64,000 nucleotides of DNA, taken from NCBI GenBank assembly GCA_013368375.1, contig JAACJP010000016.1:620001-684000 (forward strand), in the 5' to 3' direction. The position numbers and the translations under genes are program-made. Positions 45,214-57,557 of this stretch are shown here, piece by piece (positions within the stretch are counted from its first letter, which is position 1; the number at the start of each line of letters is the position of its first letter). The notes below the pieces were generated by a model. The model was not told the DNA's origin and ran no database searches. It was given only the letters and a program-made list of their open reading frames with translations. This DNA comes from Tricholomella constricta (lineage: Eukaryota > Basidiomycota > Agaricomycetes > Agaricales > Lyophyllaceae).

Positions 45214-47187
45214 CATCAGGAAAACTACAAGCACTTTCACTTATGGCACTTATCCTTTTGATGCTTTTCCTTTCACTTTCTGGCACTTATCCTTTTGAAA
45301 AACCCTTCTACATCACTTACATCACCTTTCAAGTCACTATCAGAAAGGGTAAACACTTACTTAAAAATGCAATAATCGATTTTTTAGAAACTCGGTCAGA
45401 ATCCTCTATGAAGGCCACAGATTCACGCAGGATAGACATACATTGGTTTTTATGTTGGTTTTCGAGTTTTGACGATTTTGTCGACAGGGCGGATTTCACT
45501 CGGCGTGTTCAAAAATGGCCAAGTTCATTCAAACTCCGCTTGAAATCTGCCACGTTGGCAGTTCTGGTCGTCGAGTGTCGACTGTATCTGCCTTTCAGCA
45601 CTGCCTGACTTTCCAGCCCTCGTGTACTCTGTGATCTGCCTTGCCTCAGATAGCCTGTTCTGTGGGCGCCTCTTGTTGGCACAGACACATTGTCATTTTT
45701 TGCCTCTGCATCTCCAAACCGGCCTGTCACTCACTGACTGCATGCATCCTTGTCAATTAGCATTCACTGGCCTGGAGTCCCACTTTGAACAAAGGCCGCA
45801 GTTAGAACACTGGTTAAAGGTGCGTGGTTGTTGTGACTTCACCTTTGCCTCAATCTTATCAAACACTAGCCTGTTGCGAGAACAATGTATTTCAAGATGT
45901 TGCTGAGCAGAAGTATCGAGGAAATAGAGGAGTTACAGTTAGCAGGGTGGACGCAAATCATCGCCATCGAAGTGAGTTCTTCATTGAGTTTTTTAGTCCT
46001 TGATGATTGTGCCGGCAGAGTTTTTCGTATCCGGGGGATGGAGGGCCTTGAGCATCGCACGTTTGACACAGGTGGTGAGGCAGTGAGGGACTCGTCGTCA
46101 CGCTGTATGTCCCTATTGATCTCGCCCTTCTCCTGCCTCCTGGGTTTTATGCACATGTACACGCATGCTCACGGTCCGCTTCAGTCAATACCCTCCACAA
46201 GAATCTCTCCGTCCTCGTAGCCGCAAAGTTCCGCATCTTCCCAGAGGTGGAGCGCACTGGCGCCTATGCACAGCTGCTCGAGTGTGCCGGCGCCCAGATA
46301 TTCACCTGCCACGATCGCACGCATGGCAGAACAGGGAGTGTCTTTCCCTCTCTCTTTGTTTGACTTTCACCAATTCACTTACAGGGCCTTGTCTCGTACG
46401 CCCACATCTGCGCTGTCGAAGCTGCCGTTCGCATCCCATCTTCGTGAACGGCAACATCCTCTTCTCCAACGACGTCACACGATGCCTTGCCGAAACTAGC
46501 GCGGATGCAGTAATGTCCACCGAAGGGGTGCTCTAGAACCCCGCCCCATTCAATGGGCTCCTGTCCTCTTCCCCCCTTTCATCTGTTCCCCGGCCATCCG
46601 AGCTCCCACACCACCCTCAGCACTACCAACCCCCCAAGGCAGAAATTCACAACTTCTACTTCCACCCGCACCCGCACCACCACCTACGCAAACCAATCCG
46701 CTCGCACGTCCCCGAGCCACGTCTTCAAAATCCTCCGCCCAGCGCTCGCGCAGCCCGTGTACTGGAATCTCCGTGAGTGCCTGGGGCATGTGCAAGTTTC
46801 TGCGTCGCGACGTCTTGCGGGCACGGGCGAGGGCGAGGGCGGGGTGAGCGAGAAGGAGCCCCAATGGCGGATAGGTGGAGACATCATTTTTTATTTAATA
46901 ACGAATCTTGTATGATATAAATCAAATATACCCTATTCAAATACCATTTGTGCGATCCCAACGTTAACAGTGCTAGTATTTGATACTTTCAAGTCACTTT
47001 TTCAGACCTTACACAGGTCCTTTTGGTGTCTTTCTGGCGTCTTTCGCCACTTATAAAAGTGAAAGTACCTTCTGTAAGAATGTGGGACCTTCTTATATAA
47101 GTGTCGCTCCTTTCAGCACTTTTGGTTCTTTCGTCACTTACAAAAGGTGCGAAAGACCTTAAAAGGACATGTGTAGTTTTCCTGATG
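45214..47187. mobile_element. Small element with CATCAGG ends carrying a DUS1-like fragment
   Basis: Starts CATCAGGAAAACTACAAGCA and ends GTGTAGTTTTCCTGATG; GG flanks both sides (45,212-45,213 and 47,188-47,189). The subterminal regions are full of short AAGTG/CACTT-type motifs. No transposase is present. The ends start like the Plavaka ends above, so it may be a non-autonomous relative that captured host sequence. Confidence 0.6.
46205..46545 (+). pseudogene. tRNA-dihydrouridine synthase (DUS1-like) fragment
   Basis: The translation shows KFRIFPEVERTGAYAQLLE, CAGAQIFTCHDRTHGRTG and, after a likely intron (GTGTCTTTCC ... CTTACAG), GLVSYAHICAVEAAVRIP and NGNILFSNDVTRCLAE, then DAVMSTEG. These are the catalytic-domain blocks of Dus1, the flavoenzyme that reduces uridine in the tRNA D-loop. 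The front and the end of the enzyme are missing, and the frame shifts between GAAVRIP and NGNILF. It is a non-functional captured piece. A vague Asp/Gly frame before it (45,900-46,080) was not identified. Confidence 0.6.
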
Positions 47188-47874
47188 GGATCGGACTCGG
47201 CCGTGCAATTGGGCCCAGTAAGGACAAAGACAAAGAGAAGGATGGCTCGCGCTTGTTCATGGGCTCGCAATAGCATTGTCAGGCATCACATGCGTACCAA
47301 GAGCGGAGTGTCGCTCTTCAACGTCACTGCGCGGTTGAGCATGGGCTTGACGATGGTACCCTCACGCCCATTCGTAAGAGCGTCGCCGCTGCTCGCGCGA
47401 ATGCCGATGCAGCGACCCCCCACAAAGCCGGCCCCCCAGGCTCATTCGCACTCCCCCCCCAAAAAACAAAAAACTTCAACCGCCCTCGCCACCCCATTTG
47501 CGCCCCGCCCCACAGCGCCCTCAGAGTGGCGCCGGCGGTGAAAGGCATTCCTCTTGAGCATATGCTTTCTCCGACTCTATCCTCCTCAACAGTCAGTATC
47601 CGCCAGCACGTCCCTAAACGCAGCAAGGCGGGCACCACTTGGCTCGCCGCAGGCTGCACTTTCGACCATTGGGACGGTTAGCAGTGGAGGGCCCAGGCGC
47701 CGTAGCCGGAGGGGCCAGGGGGCAATGCGGCGGAGCTCCTTGCTGAAGATCCCGGAAAATCAGTCAGCCGCAGCATTTGGCATAGTTCTAAGTTTCTTAT
47801 CTCTGCGTATGATTTGCCTCCGACCTGAGTGTCACGAAACCCCGACCCGTGCCTCCAGGACTTTCAAATCAGTT
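47188..47874. other. Stretch without an assigned gene
   Basis: Open frames here are Ala/Pro/Arg-rich and give no family match that I can see. It may hold the promoter and upstream part of the deaminase gene. Confidence 0.4.
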
Positions 47875-50625
47875 ATGGCCCACAACGACCAAAACAACCT
47901 TTCTGAGCAGTTGCAGCTTCTGCGAATCTGCATGAACTCCAAAACTCGGATCTCGTTATGCCCTACCAAGCTGCTGGCATTCATAGCAATAAACAGTCCC
48001 GAGACTTGGATACCAACCGAGACGTTCGCCTTCTCGACACGATCGCTGTAGCACTGACCACCGGAAACCCTGGAGACGTCTTCGCAGCTTCATTTGACAA
48101 GCGCCAGCATATGCAGCTCGTCCTAGCAAAGAATGGTCTTCCTACACCCGAGGACGTATCCGCTGCGAACGAACTCATTTCTCTTATAGGGTGTCCCTCT
48201 ATCGCCGACGCAATGGACCTCTTTCCCTTTCTTCTCCGCCGGTGTGGTGTCAATATTGATAGCGGATCTACAATCTGCATACATGTATTCAAGATGGAGA
48301 GCATCAGGAAAACTACACTCCCTTTTGTGGCCCCTTACCGACACTTTTGGTCAGTCCACAAGGGCAAAAAGTGTCAAAAGTGAGGAAGTGTCCGACACTT
48401 TTGAAAGAAGGTCCCCACTCTTTCAAAAGGTGATTTCACTTTCAGAAGATGTGCAAGCGCCTGGAAAGGGCCTACAAAAGGGTACCAAAGGGATGCAATA
48501 GGGCACACAAAGAGGGTTATTCTGGATTGGGGTTCTGTGCCATGATGGTGCATATAGGTCATAATTGAAATGTATAATGGCAATACTACATATAGATACA
48601 GAAGGAGTACTCGAGTACAAGTATGGGTAAAGTACCGATCCTATCCGATGAGCCCAGCAGAATGTTGATAGGAGGAGTGCAAATTGAGAGCGAGCTGACG
48701 CGACATCAGTGCTGAACCTATGAATGAGCTGAATGAACGTACCTTGAATCAAAAAATGCCTATCGGCATCTCTTGATTCGTCGGAGAGTGCTGTGGCGGC
48801 GCAGAAGGGGGAGGTTGAGGTCACGGGCTTCAGATGATGGATGCGAGGTAAGCGGAGTCGAGGAAGGACTTTGTAAAGGTGCCTACGTATCTCTGAGGAG
48901 ACAAAAGTTAGATATATTCTGAGGCGGTCACGACAAGCCACACACCTTTCACCAGAGTTTAACCTGAGGCCTATGCTCCAAATGGTACTCCAGGCCTGTA
49001 TAAGCAAGAAAATGAGGATCCAGTTAGTCAGTGAATGGCCAGTATAGAGATGAAAGACAGAAAAAGACAACGAGTTTGTGCCAACAAGGGCGCCCACAGA
49101 ACGGGCCATCTGGGCAAGACAGATCACAAAGACATGGGCTGAATGCTTCTCTGAGCATCAAGCAGTGGTTGAGGTGCAGAGATTGGGTAGACATGAGTGG
49201 TGCGTTGAACGCGATGAACGTTGATGGACAGGAATCGAAAGGGAAACTGCTGACGTGGCATAATTTAAGCGGAGTTTCAATGACTTGTCCATTTTTCGAG
49301 ACGCCGACTTTTGAAACCGTTGGAACAACTTGAAAAAACAACATATACGCTTGCCTGATTGAATCTGTGGCCTTCATAGAGGATTTTCACCAAGTCTCTG
49401 TAAATTTGGGTTTTGCATTTTTATGAAAGTGTTATTGTTTTTTGATAGTGACTTGAAAGTCGATGTAAGTGATGGAGAAGGGCTTTTCGAAAGGGTAAGT
49501 GCCAAAAAGTGAAAGGAAAAGCATCAAAAAGTGTAAGCGCTGGAAGTGAAAGTGCTTGTAGTTTTGCTGATGAGCTCCTCGGCGACTTTATGCTGGCACT
49601 GCAGGCATACACACCAGAGGCTGATATCAATGTCGAGTTTCCCGGTGCAGACAAGCTTCTTGAAGATCATTATGGGAATGCAGTGCTTGCGTTTGCCTTT
49701 ACATGGGGAGATCTTGTGAAAACGCTCACCGATAGGACCGCACAAGGGTTGAACGCGGAAGATGTACCCTCCTCGAGACAGAAATATGCAAAACTTTTCC
49801 TTCTCGCAAACGCTCTTTGGCGCTCTCGTTTCCTGAAAGCGTTGACCGACGGCCACATCCTCTTGAACAATGATCGCAAGGAGAGGGCAGAGAAGTTGAA
49901 GCGGCGTCTGTGCAAGGTTTGCCAATATGTCAGCGGCGTCTCTGACCTCATCAGGAGAGCCAAGCGGCTCTTCCCGTTTCCCCACCGCTGGGGTCATGGA
50001 CACTTTCACTGGCACGGGAGAGGGGGTGTTGAATCTTTGCGATAGTGCTTACGACGCCGTATCTGGAATCAACCGATCTCCTTTATCTCCAGATATTGTG
50101 GACAAGGTCGACAGACACTTTCCTTCCATCCACCGCAATTGGGAAAAAAGAAAAACTGTGCATGCTTGCATTCATGCTGAAATTCGCATTATCCTCCACC
50201 TTGGCCCACCATCGCTTCACGACCGACATGTCCACCCTATCGGAGTTAGCAAACAAAGCTGTTTCTGCTGCGCGGTGTGGCTTGAGTCACACAATTGCAT
50301 TTTTGGAACACAGTGGATGACAAGTGGATCTCATGGCAAGCCGTATGCGAACTGGGCGCTACCAGGTGCCGCGTGCTCGTATGCTACAGGAGCAGACGGG
50401 AGGAGCTCAGTTGATGAAGCTGTATTGAAAGCGGTTTCGACACGGTTGACGGGTGCTCTGGATTGGCTCTTGCCGGGTCAGAAGAGCATCTCCGACGAGC
50501 TTGTTTCGAGTGCAGACGATGGCGAACAGGAACGGAGTGGCTACGAAGGGTGTTCACATCATCGGACTGTGAAGAATAATTTGGAGCACATCATCATTGC
50601 GACTGGCGGAAGAAACTCGAAATGA
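47875..50625 (+). pseudogene. OTT_1508-like nucleic acid deaminase gene, broken
   Basis: The N-terminal part (47,875-48,301: LLDTIAVALTTGNPGDV, LAKNGLPTPEDVSAANELI, FPFLLRRCGVNI) is split by the 1.3-kb element at 48,302-49,572. It resumes with ELLGDFMLALQAYTPEAD and WGDLVKTLTD. The catalytic domain follows: VHACIHAEIRIILHL (His-Ala-Glu), VSKQSCFCCAVWLE (zinc-binding Cys-x2-Cys) and SHGKPYANWALPG, the pattern of OTT_1508-type deaminases that are expanded in basidiomycetes. Near 49,990 (CGCTGGGGTC) one extra base or an atypical intron shifts the frame. A frame change also occurs near 47,930, so the gene looks inactive. Related enzymes act on nucleic acids or nucleotides; the target is unknown here. 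It converges with kinase B', 41 bp apart. Confidence 0.7.
48302..49572. mobile_element. 1.27-kb element with CATCAG ends inside the deaminase gene
   Basis: Begins CATCAGGAAAACTACACTC and ends GTAGTTTTGCTGATG, with AG on both flanks (48,300-48,301 and 49,573-49,574). The right 120 bp mirror the left end of the element at 45,214. No open frame of note, so non-autonomous. Confidence 0.65.
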
Positions 50626-50666
50626 CCCGTGATGGACAAAATATCAGGGCGTAAGTGAATGCTCGC

Positions 50667-51974
50667 TTATTGGCGTTCGATGCAGTAATCATCCAACGAG
50701 GAAGGCGAACGCGACTTTACACGGCGTTCCAGCATCTCGGGGGTGAAGTCATTCAATTGACTCAACACCTCCGATAACGCTGGTCGATCCTCCGGGCACT
50801 GACTTGTCATTGGCTTCAAGAGCGCCAGGAACGGCTCGAGACCATCATATTGCTGTCATGACAGTTAGGAAAGAAAGTCTTTGAACAAGTGTTCCTTCAC
50901 ATACCTCAACAACCGTAAGAAGTGCATTGCCTAGCTGGTAAATGTCGAGTTTGAATGGATTATAGGGAAATGGGCTGGGAGGAAAGGCGAATTCGGGGAC
51001 GGATCGATCTTGCCCAATACGCCCGACTTGGGTTTCCAATTCAACGCCTTTCATGTACCTTGTCGATAAGCCGAAGTCGATAAAATAATACTTGTTCGGT
51101 CTGACCGACCACCGGGTATGCCACTCGATTGTGTCTCTAATAATTCCAGTGTGCGATTTGGGTCTGACGAAGTGGGAACCCTTCGGGACCACCTTCGACC
51201 CGTCCATCATGAGATTAAAGTAGCAGGCATCCCTGGACTCTATCAGCTTGAAGGCTCAAGATAGTCAGAAGATAGAAAATTCATACCGATGTGCGATCCG
51301 ACAAATATGCAATGTCTGGAGTCCCTGCAGAGTTGAGATCAGTCGATGGTTACCTACTGCACATGCAAGTTGAGCTGACCTCCACAAACTGCCACATGGC
51401 TTCAGCGAACTCTCCAACAAAGCAGAACGGCAGCATCGCAAAAGGAACCAGTTGTGGCATGACAAGCAAAGCGTTCCTTGGATCGAGTTCCGTCATGCCA
51501 GGAAGGGGAAGTAATGCTAGAACGGGCACACAGTGATTTCGTGGATGAGCTATTTCACCCAGAGCAGTTGCAATGGCGGTCTCCTTGGACGACCGGTCAA
51601 CATATTTGAGAACAACTTTCGACCCATCATGAACACGGATTGCGTCGTTCAAATCGGCGTGCTGAGTGTTCACATGAGTCGTGGTCGGATTATCTGAGCC
51701 TGGCGCAGATGCTTACCAGAATCAATTGCACTGAATCTTCATAGTCCAAGTAATTTAAATTTGCAGGTTGTGCCGCTCGGATCCATGATGGCACCCAGTC
51801 AGGATTGTATCGCGGGCGGAGCTGGTATCCATTTGAAAGCAAAAAGTTATAGTGTTCGACCCAGAACTCTTCTTGTTCAAGGCGTTTTCCCAGGAATGCG
51901 TCTACATCGACGGTGTATCCTTCCGCGAGAGCTAGCTTCAGTACATGTTCGGCGCGTTCACATGTTTGCGACAT
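50667..51974 (-). CDS. Type B protein kinase-like protein (second copy, B')
   Basis: Nearly identical to 35,769-37,080, including intron positions. Start MSQTCERAEHVLKL, stop at 50,667-50,669. Lys (VVLKYVD), catalytic loop H-R-D-A-C-Y-F-N after splicing, FIDFGLS and RSVPEF are all kept. It follows pseudokinase A' on the same strand and faces the deaminase gene. Confidence 0.85.
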
Positions 51975-52606
51975 CGCTTCAATGGTCGGAATCGACAGTA
52001 GTTGAATTTAATAGCACCAATCGAACCTGTCCGAGAGTAGTAGAAGAGGGGAAGGAGAGTTCTTGTGGCGATGCAGTGTCGACTTCGCAAGTATCCGGCG
52101 TCCTACCACCTCGACTTCTTCTTTTACCACTTTTCCCCCATCCTTCGACCACAGATTTTGAACCAGACCGTCCGTTTGTCGTCATCTCACTATCTACTTT
52201 TTATTGCAACACTTTCAGTTCCACTGTAAATTAATCCGTTCAAAATGCTCGTGTCATGTTCGATTCAGTCAACGTTGTATCCTACTGCATGGCCTCTTTT
52301 GCTATGTAGCACCTCCAATGTATTGCTCAATTACTCCACCATCCATGCTCTCCAAGCACAAATGGGATTGAATGGCAGAACGGTGGCAGACGAACGAACG
52401 TGCCCAAATTTTGCGTCAGTACAGACAAGCCTTGCGGATGTCACATTTTACCGCTGTTGTCAATATTTCGACGTAACTAAGGGAGGTAAAGCAAAGACAA
52501 AGACCGAACAGAGTGGATATAAGAGCGGACGGCGCCGACACATATAGTAGTCGAGAAGCCATGCAATGACTGTCAACACAGTGACTTGAAAATGATACCA
52601 GCCGCT

Positions 52607-54055
52607 TCAACCAAGAAATTTGCATAATAAATTCAGAAGCCACCCTGGCAACGCAAAGACTGCTGAGAACAATCGACTAGCCCTCATGCGAAGTCGAGCG
52701 CCAAAGGAGTCCTCCCGTCGACATACGCGGCGCTGTAACTCACGAGATGTGAGCTTGGCCAAAAGCTTCAACACTTCGTCAGGCGAGGGACGGGCCTCTT
52801 GGTCCGGAAGAGTCATCAGCTTCAGAATTGGAAGGAACAGCTCAAGGCCCTCGTGCTCCTGAAGATCATTAGGAAATACATATAGACATGGACGGAACAT
52901 GTACCTGGACCACTTTAAGCAGGGTGTTTCCTAGCTGGTGTACGTCGTGCTTGAACGGATCGAACTGAAGGTGCCTCGCGACATCGGCCCAAGTGCGAAG
53001 TTGTGCCCGAGGGTCAATTCCAGTTTCTGTCGACTGGACCTCGGGGTACAAATCTGAGCTTCCGAAGTCGGTGAGGTAGTACTTGTTCGGTCTGACGGAC
53101 CAACGCTCGCGCCAATCAAATTTGTGTGTGACGCCGTCGTGTGTCCAGGGTCTAAAAAAGTGAAAGCCTTTGGGGATGACTTTTGACGCATCCATCACGA
53201 GGTTGAGGCTGCAAACGGCCCTGCGGAATTGTGGCAAAGTCAGCTCAAGGATTTGACGGACGGAACGAGAGCGCACTCGTGGGAAAACCTGTGCTCGTGC
53301 ATGAATTGAAGACCCTTGGTAAGATGTGAGAATCGGCGTTCGCGAGATGGTGGTGTCGCACGGGAAACCGCTCACCTCGACGAATTGTTGCATGGCCTCG
53401 GCGAATTCTCCGACACGGCGAAATGGCAGCCGGTCAAATCTGTAGAGAAGCGGCATTACAAGGAGTGCCTTGGTTGGCTGGGTTGGGATACGGAATGGAT
53501 CAACGGCTGATGGTGTCTGTTTAGGAGAGACTGGGTCTGGGACGGCGATGACATCTAGGATCGGCACACAGTGATTTCGAGGGTCCGACCTACGGGCCTT
53601 CAGAGAGAAGTAACGCGAGATTACACTCTCCTTAGAGGGATCGTCGACAAGCTTGAACACGACCTTCTGTCCGTCACTCAGACGGGTCCCATCGTTTACA
53701 AAGTGAAGCTAAAACCACCGTGTGAGTTCGTAATCAGAGGAGTGATTGGTACGTTACTTACCGGAGCGGACAAATACTGCGTGTCTTCGTAATCGAACGT
53801 GCTGAATCTGGACGGCATTTTTCCCATGTCTTTGCTCCAGGAAGGTACCCAGTCGGGGTCATACCGAGGGCGAAGTTTATAGCCAAGTGAGAGTAGGAAT
53901 GGATACATTTCGACCCAAAATTCTTCCCCATCATAGCGCTTCCCCATGAATGCATCAACATTAGCGCTAGGAAAGCATGCGAGGTGCAATCTGAGATCCT
54001 CCGCGGCGCCGTCCCATTTCTCGTGCACAATGTTGGAAGACATAAACGGTGCCAT
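52607..54055 (-). CDS. Type A kinase-like protein, predicted pseudokinase (A')
   Basis: Start MAPFMSSNIVHEKWDG, or the internal MSSN. N-terminal signature FWVEMYPFLLSLGYKLRPRY. The Lys segment is present as MFKLVDD (VVFKLVD). Between the strands after NHCVPILDV there is an extra Pro/Thr-rich loop of about 20 residues not seen in the left copy. The catalytic loop after splicing (intron GTGCGC ... CCGCAG) reads H-E-A-V-C-S-L-N, so the catalytic Asp is Ala, while DFG is kept (YYLTDFGSS). The C-terminus is basic and ends in a hydrophobic stretch (FALPGWLLNLLCKFLG) that could touch membranes. The frame seems intact, so a scaffold or allosteric role is plausible (inference). Confidence 0.8.
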
Positions 54056-55370
54056 AGTCCTGTGGATGAAATCGAGGATTGGCTGTTAGCGTTGAAGTAG
54101 GAGGGCAACCGAATACGTGAGAAACAATCATGGTCGTGGCAAATGTGCTGTGTGGACACACAATGATCATTTGGGGATCAAGGGAATTGGAAACGAGCGC
54201 TCAACCCGGCAAAATGACATTTCCGGCGACGGGACGACTGTGTGGCGTTGGAAGGGACGTCATCCACCATAGCACCCACACACCAGCGCCGGCACTCAGG
54301 TAGGGCTGAGACAGGATGCGGAGTGAATGAGGGACGCATACTACCCACACACATACACTTAAGCCTACCTTATATTTGTAAGAACAGATGGCTGAAGTCT
54401 AGCCCACATTTTGTGGAGTATGAGACAGCTTTCTGGCTGAGCGTACGAATTGAGGTCCTTGTGAGGGATGGTTTTTCATCATGGCCTTTCCACAATCCAA
54501 CGCTTATGCACACTTTCCCCAGACTCGGAAGGAGCTACAAATGATGTTCGACGAGACCCGCGCTCTTGAAGTTGCGGAAGTACAGGCCAACAAGTTACAA
54601 CAACCTTCCCCTCTTTCCTCTGCCTCTGCGCCACAACGCAAAACGTCAACAAAATGCTCATGTTCCTCTATCATTAGCGTTTACGCAAACTTTCTTCGGA
54701 CATTTCACTGTCGTCGAGGTTTCATTAACACGAGGGGTGGGGGGGGGGAAGGTTTGCATTGACAGGACACTAAGAACGACAGCACCAGCACCACCACGTT
54801 TTTTGGTTCACGCACGCTAACTAGTAACATGCAGTATCAAACGCGCGCAACCCAATTTAAAATGGCCCCCGTTAAAGAGAGCTAGGACCTTGAGCTTGTC
54901 CGTGGTCGAAACTCGATGAAAAACTCAAAAAAATCGGATGAGAAACCTAAACCTAAACCTAAACATGACACTTTGGACTCGCTGGGTTGGAGGGCAGGTC
55001 CGGGCGTGGGGCGTGGGCCGGCGGGTCTTAACGTTGAACTCTGATCGTCTTTTGAATTGGCAGTGTACTTGACTTTTCAATATTAGTTAACAATATCGCG
55101 ACGCAAGGCCTAGTCCGAACCTGGTCCGAACCACCCTCAAGACACAACTGAAAGACGCTTAAATCGAGTATCGATTGGGGGGGATAACTTGTAACTTGTA
55201 ACTGTACTTGATCGACTTATCTTTACGTATACCAGTCTTCCTATATCTATATATACAAAAAACGCAACACAACGGCAAGGAACGGAGACTTAAAGGAAAG
55301 TAAAAAATGCATAGGCAATAAAAAGCAAAAAACAGAAAAAAACGAGAGCAAAGAAAAATCCACGTACGAC
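54056..55370. other. Intergenic region, no gene recognised
   Basis: The first 190 bp match the 5' flank of the fragment at 44,750. Frames around 54,480-54,760 lack conserved features. CCTAAA occurs three times at 54,946-54,964. Confidence 0.5.
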
Positions 55371-57148
55371 TCACGCGTCCCCAACAACCCTCAACACAAC
55401 CCAAATAACGCCCAACGCGCACACCACAACGACCGCAGCAGCAGCAGCCATGTACATCATCGTCTCCAGCGCACCCGGCTCCGGCCCTCCCGCACTCAAT
55501 GCCCCCTCTGCCCCTCCTGCCCCCTTCTCCCCTCCACCGTTCTGGATCCCCGCGCGGATCTCCTCGACGCGCCGCTTCCGCGCCAGCGCGGCGTCCCGCG
55601 CTTGCTCCTGGTGCACGATGAGGGTGCGCGCGTCGGACGAGTCGAGCGTCGTCCGTGTGCTGCCCCTCGTGTCGGTGCTGCTGGCGTCGGTGCGGAGCTC
55701 GACGAAGGAGGGGTAATGGTGTTCACGCCATTGTTCGATCTGTTGGGGGAGCAGAGATTAGGTTTTTCTTTTTTTCTTTGGGGGGAGGGAACGGGGGAGG
55801 GGACTAACCTTGCCGCAGGCGATGGATATCCGGAGGTAGTTGGGGTCGGTGGGGACGGCTTTGGCGTGGATCTTGCGTGCGTATTCGCAAAAGATGATGG
55901 CGACCTCGCGGGGGTTCGTCGAGCGCATGATGAGCTACCACACGTACCACATTTAAGCACACACACACATGCGCGGATATGACAGCACCAAAAACTCACC
56001 CTAGCAGCTTCCGCCTTTCGAATCTTGATATTCCGATCAAACATGACCGGGTTCATGAAGCACAGCTCCAGCGTCGCAATGGCCATCGTAGCCGGTATCG
56101 CGCAAAAGTTGAACACGCTCTGGTTCTTGAGTATCCTCAAATAGTCCAGCGCATCAACGGTGTGTCTCAGTGCATCGACCACCATCCCGCTCTGGGCCCA
56201 CATCGCGCGCTCCCTCGCATGCGGCGCGTACATGTCTCGCATCTCGCTGAAGCCGTACTCCTTGCGGCCCCAGATCTCGCGCGGCCAGAAGTAGCGCTGC
56301 TCGTCGACGTCCTCGCGGTAGTCCCGGATGATGTTGGTCTTCTGGAGGAGCAGGCCCATGGAGTTGGAGAGCTCGAGCTGGTCCTTGAGCCAGGACGCCT
56401 CCTTGCCGGAGGCGGAGAAGATGCCGGAGAGACCCTCGCCGACGAGCCCCGCGACGTAGTGGCAGTAGAGATCGTATTCTGCGATGGTCTCCAGGTAGAT
56501 GGAGCCGGTGGTGGCGGCTTTGTGGGCGTAGTCGGCCATGCCCGTGGCCATTTTTTGGGTAATGTCGACTATGACTTGGCGATAGCTGGATAAAGTGCAC
56601 GTGGTGAGTTTCTGAATCGCGTGAGGATGCAAGAGACGTACGCTGGGAGGAGATGGTTGACTTCGTCTACGACCACGTCGTACTCAACGAGTAGTTGGCG
56701 GTCCTTTTCGTTGGGTCCACAGCCGTCGTATTTCCAGCCTGGAGTGACGGTGTGTTTGTGGAAAGACCGCAGAATGGGTTGCTTGACGTGATCAGGGATG
56801 GTCATGTCGTCTTCAATGGTGTCGAGGCCGCGTAAAACGAGGTAGAACATGCAAATCTAGCAACCCCATGAATGAGCTCCACCCAGAACGACAATCACCC
56901 CCACGCCCGTTACTCACCGTCCGTGCCAAATCTCCGTCCAGCTCTTTGATGACAGCCGAGAAACTTCGACTGGTCTGGTCAAGGAACGCCCAGCATCTCC
57001 GCATCGACTCTCGGTCCCACCCAGACGTTGCGTGCTCCTTCATGGACGTGATGTCGCGCTTCTGCTCATGGTAGACATAGAACTGCACAAGACTCTTGAA
57101 CTCATTAGGATGAGTGAGGGCAAGGACGATCCAGTTTGTAATGCCCAT
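55371..57148 (-). CDS. ERG9: Squalene synthase (farnesyl-diphosphate farnesyltransferase)
   Basis: Five exons: 57,148-56,918, 56,856-56,642, 56,585-56,000, 55,934-55,809 and 55,739-55,371; 508 residues, all phases consistent. It joins two farnesyl diphosphates to squalene, the first committed step to ergosterol, on the endoplasmic reticulum. Seen are the aspartate-rich LRGLDTIEDDM, the conserved YCHYVAGLVGEGL, the second metal site in NIIRDYREDVDE, FWPREIWG, and a C-terminal hydrophobic anchor (MMYMAAAAAVVVVCALGVI). A variable Ala/Gly/Glu-rich linker precedes the anchor. It has the normal fungal length and is a core gene of the host. Confidence 0.95.
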
Positions 57149-57149
57149 G

Positions 57150-57192
57150 TTGGAAGGGGAAGGGGAAGGGGAAGGGGAAGGAGGGGAAGGGA
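57150..57192 (+). repeat. GGGGAA purine microsatellite next to the ERG9 start
   Basis: GGAAGGGGAAGGGG-type repeat two bases upstream of the ERG9 start codon, so it is part of the 5' leader as a pyrimidine-rich strand. Confidence 0.8.
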
Positions 57193-57341
57193 AATGGAAT
57201 GAGTGGAGAGAGAGGAGAGTGCCAACACTCTGTGACGAACAGTTGCCTGATCTTTTTTCCCTCCAGATTCTCGTACGATTCGCGGTCACCACGTGATCGA
57301 TCCCCGCGTGTTCGCCTCACTCCACCGTGACCTGGACTACC

Positions 57342-57557
57342 ATGGACTCACCCATCCACCCGCCCGTCCGCCTCCAGCCCATATCCACGCTGCCTCTTTC
57401 CGCCCGCAGAACGCAAAAGGAGCTCGACAGATTCCTTGACAACTTCCAGGCTCGCAGCACAGCCTCACACGACGCCGGAAACGCCGCTGTTACCGTCCAG
57501 CTCCAAAAGCTCCGCGAAGCGCTGCAGGAGGAGCGCAGCATGACAGATGCGACGTAA
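57342..57557 (+). CDS. Small predicted coiled-coil protein
   Basis: 71 residues from ATG in an ACCATGG context (57,342); an in-frame ATG at 57,327 is less likely. The sequence TQKELDRFLDNFQARSTA and VTVQLQKLREALQEE is predicted to be helical with heptad-like spacing. No family is recognised; small subunits of cytoskeletal or kinetochore complexes have such a form. It is divergent to ERG9, 193 bp between start codons. Confidence 0.5.
   Translation: MDSPIHPPVRLQPISTLPLSARRTQKELDRFLDNFQARSTASHDAGNAAVTVQLQKLREALQEERSMTDAT

Noticed and set aside
54940..54970. Three CCTAAA units resembling a telomere repeat
   Set aside because: The unit is CCTAAA, not CCCTAA, it has only three copies, and coding and element sequence lies on both sides.
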